Positions 59,369 to 64,000 of a stretch of 64,000 bases of DNA are shown piece after piece (position 1 is the stretch's first letter; every line of letters starts with the position of its first letter). A model generated the notes under the pieces. It was not told the DNA's origin. It worked only from the letters and a program-made list of their open reading frames with translations, and did not search any database. The DNA comes from Prochlorococcus marinus CUG1438 (GTDB lineage Bacteria > Cyanobacteriota > Cyanobacteriia > PCC-6307 > Cyanobiaceae). Position numbers and translations under genes: made by a program. Where the stretch lies: the NCBI GenBank assembly GCA_017644325.1, contig JAEPLS010000001.1:62001-126000 (forward strand), read 5' to 3'.

Positions 59369-59566
59369 TTAGCCTCCAGCTCCGACTCCTTGATATGAGC
59401 CATAGAAGAATATTCCTAAAACGAAGATAACCGCAATTCCTCCTGCTGTAGCGACAAGCCATAAAGGAAGAGTACCTTCTGTCCATCTTCTTTCCCAAGC
59501 TACTGCTGGTCTTCCATCGGGAAGTCTATCTGGTATTCTTCCATCAGGTCCTTTTAATTTACTCAT
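59369..59566 (-). CDS. psbJ: photosystem II protein J
   Basis: PsbJ is a one-helix photosystem II subunit. The 65 residues include the helix ([21 protein letters not shown]) and end [10 protein letters not shown], with an N-terminal extension rich in Arg and Asp ([17 protein letters not shown]) that is longer than the classical 40-residue PsbJ but common in picocyanobacteria. Last gene of the psbEFLJ cluster. Confidence 0.95.
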   Translation of the reverse strand: MSKLKGPDGRIPDRLPDGRPAVAWERRWTEGTLPLWLVATAGGIAVIFVLGIFFYGSYQGVGAGG

Positions 59567-59575
59567 AATTTTAAT

Positions 59576-59695
59576 TTAGTTGAAAAAGTAACTGGAAAAT
59601 AAAATTCCCAAAACAAATACTGATAATAAGCCTAAATAAAGACTTGTACGATTAAGTTCAACTGGAACTTTGTTAGGATTTTCGTTTACTTGCAT
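59576..59695 (-). CDS. psbL: photosystem II protein L
   Basis: PsbL stabilises the photosystem II quinone side. I start at ATG 59695: 39 residues beginning [19 protein letters not shown] and ending [13 protein letters not shown], a match to PsbL. The open frame extends upstream to 59788, but that overlaps psbF. It is 9 bases from psbJ and 11 from psbF. Confidence 0.95.
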
Positions 59696-59706
59696 AATGT
59701 TTAAAT

Positions 59707-59853
59707 TTATCTGGCTACAAATTGCATTGCAGCAATTGAACCCAAAAAGAATACTGAAGGAATAGCTAAAGCGTGAACGGCTAGCCATCTAACAGTGAAT
59801 ATAGGGTAGACGCGGACTTCCGCAGCCTGCATTGGAGCTTGAGAATTAGTCAT
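59707..59853 (-). CDS. psbF: cytochrome b559 beta subunit
   Basis: ATG 59853 to TAA 59707-59709 gives 48 residues. [20 protein letters not shown] is the cytochrome b559 beta helix with the haem-binding His in VHAL. It is 2 bases from the psbE stop, in the conserved psbE-F-L-J order. Confidence 0.97.
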
Positions 59854-59855
59854 TG

Positions 59856-60104
59856 TTATTTTGTTCTTAAATCTAGTTGAGATTTAGCTTCATATCTTTG
59901 AGTTACCACAGGCGCTTTAGATTCAGATGATTGGAAGTAACTATCCGGACGAGGAGTCCCGAAAGCATCATAGGCTAAGCCTGTATATACAAACAAAAAT
60001 CCTGCTATAAAAATAGCTGGTAATGTTACTGCATGAATAATCCAGTATCTAATACTGGTGATTATTTCAAAGAATGGGCGTTCACCCGTTGAACCTGCGG
60101 CCAT
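59856..60104 (-). CDS. psbE: cytochrome b559 alpha subunit
   Basis: I use ATG 60104 (82 residues, the usual length); a GTG at 60110 would add two. The [24 protein letters not shown] segment carries the haem-ligand His, and GTPRPDSYF and the basic C-terminus are conserved. It is the first gene of psbEFLJ, downstream of ycf48 and rubA on the same strand. Confidence 0.97.
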
Positions 60105-60240
60105 AATCACAAATGTTTACCCTATGATCTTACAGTGTAAAATCATAAGTTCGCGAAGAAATTAACAGCATGGTTACAGACAGTTGCTAAATCTGTCAAA
60201 AATTAAGTTTTTTTTTACTTTTTACTTAAGGTATTCAAAA

Positions 60241-61257
60241 TTAACTATTCCATTTAAGGATGTAACCACGTTCACCAAGTACAAATCCTTTTTGATTATC
60301 TAAAGTCTCATTATCAAGAAAAACTATTTTAATGAAGTTGGTTGGCAATTCAGTAGCAATAGGATCTTTATTCCAAGTTTTACCTTGATCTTTGCTTACT
60401 ATTAAGGTGCCGTTACCACCGCCAGCCCATATATCACCGTTTGGATCCCATCCCATGTCGAGATAATTGTATCCATTGAGAATTGGTACAATAGGCTTTG
60501 ACCAACTTTCTAGGTTATCAGTATCTTCATTAAATCTAATTTCTGCTCCTCTAGAAAGCATCCATAAACTTCCTTCTGGATTGAAACCAATACTTTGAAC
60601 TCTCTTGCTGCTTGCTCTTTGATGGGCTATCCATGCATCACTATCCTTTTCCAAAGTAGAAAAGAAATTACCAAGACTACTTACGCTCACATAATCTCCT
60701 TCGTTTGTTCTTCTTAAATCTCTTACTCCTCCAGAACCAGATGCATCCACAACTTTTGCATTCCATGATTCACCACTATCTGATGTTTCATAAATTGCAC
60801 CTGCAGTGGTAGCCAATTCTGCAACACCTTGATCTACAGTCGTTATAAGAAATGGTTGTCCTGGTAATTTGTTACCTAGAGATAAACGAGTCCAATTTTT
60901 TCCCGCATCAAGTGTGTGCATAACTAATGATGGCTGACCTATTAACCAACCTTCTTCACCTTTAAAGTCAATATCCAACAGTCGAAAATTCTCTTCACTT
61001 GGTAAATCTAAATTTCTTTTTTCCCAAGTTTCGCCACCATCATTAGATTCCATGATAAGTCTATTAGAACCTACTAAGAATCCATTTCTATCATCTATAA
61101 AATCAATGTCTAAAGCATTTGCCTGGTCCTCAAACTGAATTATTTTCCAAGGACTACTATCGCTCATCTTTACTCCTGTAGATGTACAACTGCTCAATAC
61201 AAAAGAAAGAAAGATAGATAAAAGAAGATTGGGAAAGCTAGTAATAATTTTTTTCAT
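60241..61257 (-). CDS. ycf48: photosystem II assembly factor Ycf48 (HCF136)
   Basis: Ycf48 is a lumenal beta-propeller that helps early photosystem II assembly and repair. The 338-residue protein has a lipoprotein-type signal (about 8-24, LSSCTS) and repeated blades with [28 protein letters not shown] and [12 protein letters not shown]. It is 9 bases after rubA and about 130 bases upstream of psbE, so the genes form an assembly cluster. Confidence 0.95.
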   Translation of the reverse strand: MKKIITSFPNLLLSIFLSFVLSSCTSTGVKMSDSSPWKIIQFEDQANALDIDFIDDRNGFLVGSNRLIMESNDGGETWEKRNLDLPSEENFRLLDIDFKGEEGWLIGQPSLVMHTLDAGKNWTRLSLGNKLPGQPFLITTVDQGVAELATTAGAIYETSDSGESWNAKVVDASGSGGVRDLRRTNEGDYVSVSSLGNFFSTLEKDSDAWIAHQRASSKRVQSIGFNPEGSLWMLSRGAEIRFNEDTDNLESWSKPIVPILNGYNYLDMGWDPNGDIWAGGGNGTLIVSKDQGKTWNKDPIATELPTNFIKIVFLDNETLDNQKGFVLGERGYILKWNS

Positions 61258-61266
61258 TTATGTATA

Positions 61267-61695
61267 TTAATGCAAAGAGTACAAAGAAAGGAACATAGCA
61301 GCAGCAAAAGCTAGACCTCCAAAAATCAATATATTTTTTTGTCCAGGAGGTAAACTATTAAAACCAAATCCATAGACTAAGTTCTCTTCAAATCCACTAG
61401 GTTTTGCTCTAGATCCAATATCCTTATAGAAATTCTTACCAGCTCGACAAACAGGGCAAGCAAAAGTATTCCCATCCAACTCTGAAAAAGGTGTATTTTT
61501 AGGTATATTTAATTTTTTATTTCCTTCAGACGGATCATAAATGTATCCACAACTTCTACATTCGAATCTATTTTGGTCTAGATTAATAGAAGGTTTTTCA
61601 ACATTTACTCCTGAGGAATCAATAGAGAGATTTTCTTTCTCAAAATTTTGAACTATTTTGTTTTCCTCAGAGGCTGGTTGAATGTTTTCACTCAC
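61267..61695 (-). CDS. rubA: membrane-anchored rubredoxin
   Basis: RubA is required for photosystem II (and photosystem I) assembly. The 142-residue protein has an acidic linker (1-45), the rubredoxin core with ECRSCGYIYDPSEG and FACPVCRAGK (four iron-binding cysteines), and a C-terminal membrane helix (ILIFGGLAFAAAMFLSLY). The same order, rubA-ycf48-psbEFLJ, is conserved across cyanobacteria. Confidence 0.95.
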   Translation of the reverse strand: MSENIQPASEENKIVQNFEKENLSIDSSGVNVEKPSINLDQNRFECRSCGYIYDPSEGNKKLNIPKNTPFSELDGNTFACPVCRAGKNFYKDIGSRAKPSGFEENLVYGFGFNSLPPGQKNILIFGGLAFAAAMFLSLYSLH

Positions 61696-61772
61696 GGTTT
61701 ATTATTGTTCTTTAAGAACTTTAAAAGATTTTGCTTAATTAAGCGACTTTTATTCAAAATTAATTTTTTAAG

Positions 61773-62135
61773 ATGTTTCTATTAACTGGTTATGAATATT
61801 TTTTAGGTTTCCTCTTAATTGCAGCTGCTGTCCCAATATTAGCTCTATTTACAAATCTAATAGTTGCACCTAAAGGCAGAACTGGGGAAAGAAAACTGAC
61901 ATATGAATCTGGAATGGAGCCTATAGGAGGAGCATGGATTCAATTTAATATTCGTTATTACATGTTCGCCTTAGTTTTCGTTATATTTGATGTAGAGACA
62001 GTATTCCTTTATCCTTGGGCTGTTGCCTTTAATAGATTAGGCTTATTAGCGTTTATTGAGGCATTGATTTTTATCGCGATACTTGTGATTGCCTTAGCTT
62101 ACGCTTGGAGAAAAGGTGCTTTAGAATGGAGTTAA
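61773..62135 (+). CDS. ndhC: NAD(P)H-quinone oxidoreductase subunit 3
   Basis: NdhC is a hydrophobic subunit of the NDH-1 complex. The 120 residues have three helices and the loop [36 protein letters not shown], typical of subunit 3. It starts at ATG 61773, divergent from rubA, and is the first gene of ndhCKJ; ndhK starts 4 bases after the stop. Confidence 0.96.
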   Translation: MFLLTGYEYFLGFLLIAAAVPILALFTNLIVAPKGRTGERKLTYESGMEPIGGAWIQFNIRYYMFALVFVIFDVETVFLYPWAVAFNRLGLLAFIEALIFIAILVIALAYAWRKGALEWS

Positions 62136-62139
62136 AAAA

Positions 62140-62874
62140 TTGAACCAACAATTATCCCCAAAAGCAATCAGAGAAATTAGAGAAGGAAATTGCAACCCTC
62201 TTGGTGCCCCACAAGTTACAACAGATTTAAGCGAAAATATCATATTAACAAGCTTAGACGATCTTCATAATTGGGCTAGATTAAGTAGTCTTTGGCCCCT
62301 TCTATACGGTACAGCTTGTTGTTTTATTGAATTTGCTGCCTTAATCGGCTCTAGATTTGATTTTGACAGGTTTGGACTAGTGCCAAGAAGCTCTCCTAGA
62401 CAAGCAGACTTATTAATAGTTGCAGGGACAGTAACAATGAAGATGGCTCCAGCTTTAGTAAGACTTTATGAGCAGATGCCCGAGCCAAAATATGTTATTG
62501 CAATGGGTGCCTGTACAATCACAGGAGGAATGTTTAGCGCAGATTCTACTACTGCTGTAAGGGGTGTTGATAAACTTATTCCTGTTGATTTGTATCTTCC
62601 TGGATGTCCGCCAAGACCAGAAGCAATTTTTGATGCTGTAATCAAATTAAGAAAGAAAGTTGGCAATGAATCAATAGCTGAGAGAATAAAAACAGAACAG
62701 ACTCATAGATACATAACATCTGATCACGAAATGAATCTTGTTTTTTCTGAAAATACTGGTGAATACCTCAGTAAAACTGCAACGAATGTTATTCCTTCAT
62801 CTAAGAAAGAAAAAATAACTGAAATATCAGAGGTAAGCGAAACATCTAAAATTATTAATTCGGAAGAAAAGTAA
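62140..62874 (+). CDS. ndhK: NAD(P)H-quinone oxidoreductase subunit K
   Basis: NdhK carries the N2 iron-sulphur cluster. The 244 residues start at TTG 62140. The cluster cysteines are in [11 protein letters not shown] (Cys60 and Cys61), [10 protein letters not shown] and [14 protein letters not shown]. The C-terminal 35 residues are a variable tail. The stop overlaps ndhJ's start by 1 base. Confidence 0.96.
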   Translation: MNQQLSPKAIREIREGNCNPLGAPQVTTDLSENIILTSLDDLHNWARLSSLWPLLYGTACCFIEFAALIGSRFDFDRFGLVPRSSPRQADLLIVAGTVTMKMAPALVRLYEQMPEPKYVIAMGACTITGGMFSADSTTAVRGVDKLIPVDLYLPGCPPRPEAIFDAVIKLRKKVGNESIAERIKTEQTHRYITSDHEMNLVFSENTGEYLSKTATNVIPSSKKEKITEISEVSETSKIINSEEK

Positions 62875-63404
62875 TGGAAAAAGACGGTCTAGACAAATCC
62901 ACTGATGAGTTAACTAAACAAGATGGATTTGTAAGTCAAAATTTAACTAAAGATGGGATTCCAAACCAATCATTAAATAATGACCATATAGGAATAGAAA
63001 ATATATCTATAGAACCACAAAACTTATATAAAGCAGTATCTGCCTTAAGAAATTACGGTTTCAACTACCTCCAATGCCAAGGAGGTTATGACGAAGGGCC
63101 TGGAAAGAATCTTGTTAGTTTTTATCACTTTATAACTGTTGATGATTTACAAAAAATTGAAGAAATTAAAGAAGTTAGATTAAAAGTCTTCCTAAAAAGA
63201 GATTCTAATTTGTCAATACCTAGCTTATATAAAATTTTTAAAGGAAGTGATTGGCAAGAAAGAGAGACATATGACATGTATGGGATAAATTTCATTGACC
63301 ATCCAAATCCTAAAAGGTTGCTAATGCCTGAAGATTGGAGAGGATGGCCATTACGAAAAGACTATATCCAACCAGACTTTTACGAACTGCAAGACGCTTA
63401 TTAG
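62874..63404 (+). CDS. ndhJ: NAD(P)H-quinone oxidoreductase subunit J
   Basis: NdhJ is the 30-kDa subunit homologue. The 176 residues end with the signature [37 protein letters not shown] 50-residue acidic N-terminal extension precedes the fold. Its ATG overlaps the ndhK stop (TAATG), and it ends 4 bases into the convergent yvcK-like gene. Confidence 0.96.
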   Translation: MEKDGLDKSTDELTKQDGFVSQNLTKDGIPNQSLNNDHIGIENISIEPQNLYKAVSALRNYGFNYLQCQGGYDEGPGKNLVSFYHFITVDDLQKIEEIKEVRLKVFLKRDSNLSIPSLYKIFKGSDWQERETYDMYGINFIDHPNPKRLLMPEDWRGWPLRKDYIQPDFYELQDAY

Positions 63405-64000
63405 TTTAACTTCTTTAATTTACGATATATAAACATAACTGCTCTTGCTAATCTCCTTGGATCATGTCTTAAGGTTGGAGTTATTCTTTTTGAATAAAGT
63501 GGGGCCTGCAAAACATAATATCCATCTGATAATAATTTTTCTTTATTACATCGGACAGGCTCTGCACCTTTACTTTCGTAATAGTCTACTAATGGAGACT
63601 TCTCGAATTGACTCTGAGATAAGATTGAGTTAAAAATTCTTGTATTAACGCCAAAATTTGATAATTGTTTTTCAATTGCTTTGATGTGTTGATACACGTC
63701 AAGTCCATCAGTCTCTCCAGGCTGTGTCATTAAATTACTTATGTAAATTTTGGGAGCATCTGTTTTCAATAAGGCATCAACTATTTCAGGTACCAATAAG
63801 TTTGGCAATAAAGAGGTGTATAAACTTCCGGGTCCAAGAACTATTAAGTCAGCATCTTTTATGGCATCGAGAGCACTAGGTAGCGCAGAAGGATTTTCTG
63901 GTAGATAACCAATCCTTGAAATTAATTGTTTAGATTTACTTATATTACTTTCGCCAAAAATCTTTTCACCATCTTCTAATTCAGCCCATAACATAACATC
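63401..64000 (-). CDS. YvcK/CofD-family protein, truncated by window edge
   Basis: About 200 C-terminal codons are visible; the frame stays open to base 64000, so the start lies outside. The visible part holds [17 protein letters not shown] and [13 protein letters not shown], hallmarks of the UPF0052/YvcK group, which binds UDP-sugars and supports cell-wall and carbon metabolism. It shares the 3' end with ndhJ (4-base overlap). Confidence 0.8.
   Translation of the reverse strand, partial: DVMLWAELEDGEKIFGESNISKSKQLISRIGYLPENPSALPSALDAIKDADLIVLGPGSLYTSLLPNLLVPEIVDALLKTDAPKIYISNLMTQPGETDGLDVYQHIKAIEKQLSNFGVNTRIFNSILSQSQFEKSPLVDYYESKGAEPVRCNKEKLLSDGYYVLQAPLYSKRITPTLRHDPRRLARAVMFIYRKLKKLN

Overview
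The window is a stretch of a marine picocyanobacterial chromosome, almost certainly a high-light-adapted Prochlorococcus. The evidence is the very AT-rich coding sequence, the photosystem genes psbB, psbT, psbM, psbEFLJ and psaE, petB and petD, ndhCKJ, one rRNA operon in the cyanobacterial order, a reduced phycoerythrin remnant (one cpeB-like gene plus a CpeS-type lyase), a plastid-type terminal oxidase and many very small Prochlorococcus-type proteins. No transposase, integrase, phage gene or CRISPR array is visible.

Bases 1 to about 24,300 are accessory in character. Short genes on both strands, most under 100 codons and many with one membrane helix, are scattered among a few recognisable genes: a SIMPL-domain protein, thiD and tenA (pyrimidine salvage for thiamine), a photolyase/cryptochrome, a proline iminopeptidase, a CPBP membrane protease, the ribosome-rescue hydrolase ArfB, a PrxQ-type peroxiredoxin, tatA, a Nif11-domain protein, a CrtISO-like oxidoreductase, PTOX, an Hli-like one-helix protein, two DUF1651 paralogues, a DUF3104 protein and a GNAT acetyltransferase. 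The style resembles the variable regions of Prochlorococcus genomes, but nothing in it marks a recent insertion. Bases 9,300-9,600 look like an unannotated structured RNA.

Bases 24,300 to 33,500 hold an aldehyde dehydrogenase, a LysM protein, psaE, mutM, and the rRNA operon read leftward: 16S, tRNA-Ile, tRNA-Ala, 23S, 5S. A two-way terminator separates mutM from the 5S gene.

Bases 33,500 to 64,000 are dense conserved core: neutral invertase, petB-petD, a carboxyl-terminal protease, HD hydrolase-minC-minD-minE, tRNA-Thr, prmC-tsaC with a coupled micro-membrane gene, psbM, a ferredoxin, psbB-psbT, nrdR, ribosomal protein S1, metK, an FGGY sugar kinase, tRNA-Phe, cpeS and cpeB, a UvrD/PcrA helicase, a CCA-adding-type nucleotidyltransferase, a SelD fusion, mtnP, psbE-psbF-psbL-psbJ behind the assembly genes rubA and ycf48, ndhC-ndhK-ndhJ and the start-truncated yvcK-like gene at the right edge. 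Much of this serves photosystem II assembly, electron transport, cell division and one-carbon or methionine metabolism (metK with mtnP).

I did not find a convincing new multi-gene system. The best leads are the structured RNA candidate, a shared palindromic element just upstream of two unrelated genes, and coupled micro-genes at the left edge and after tsaC.
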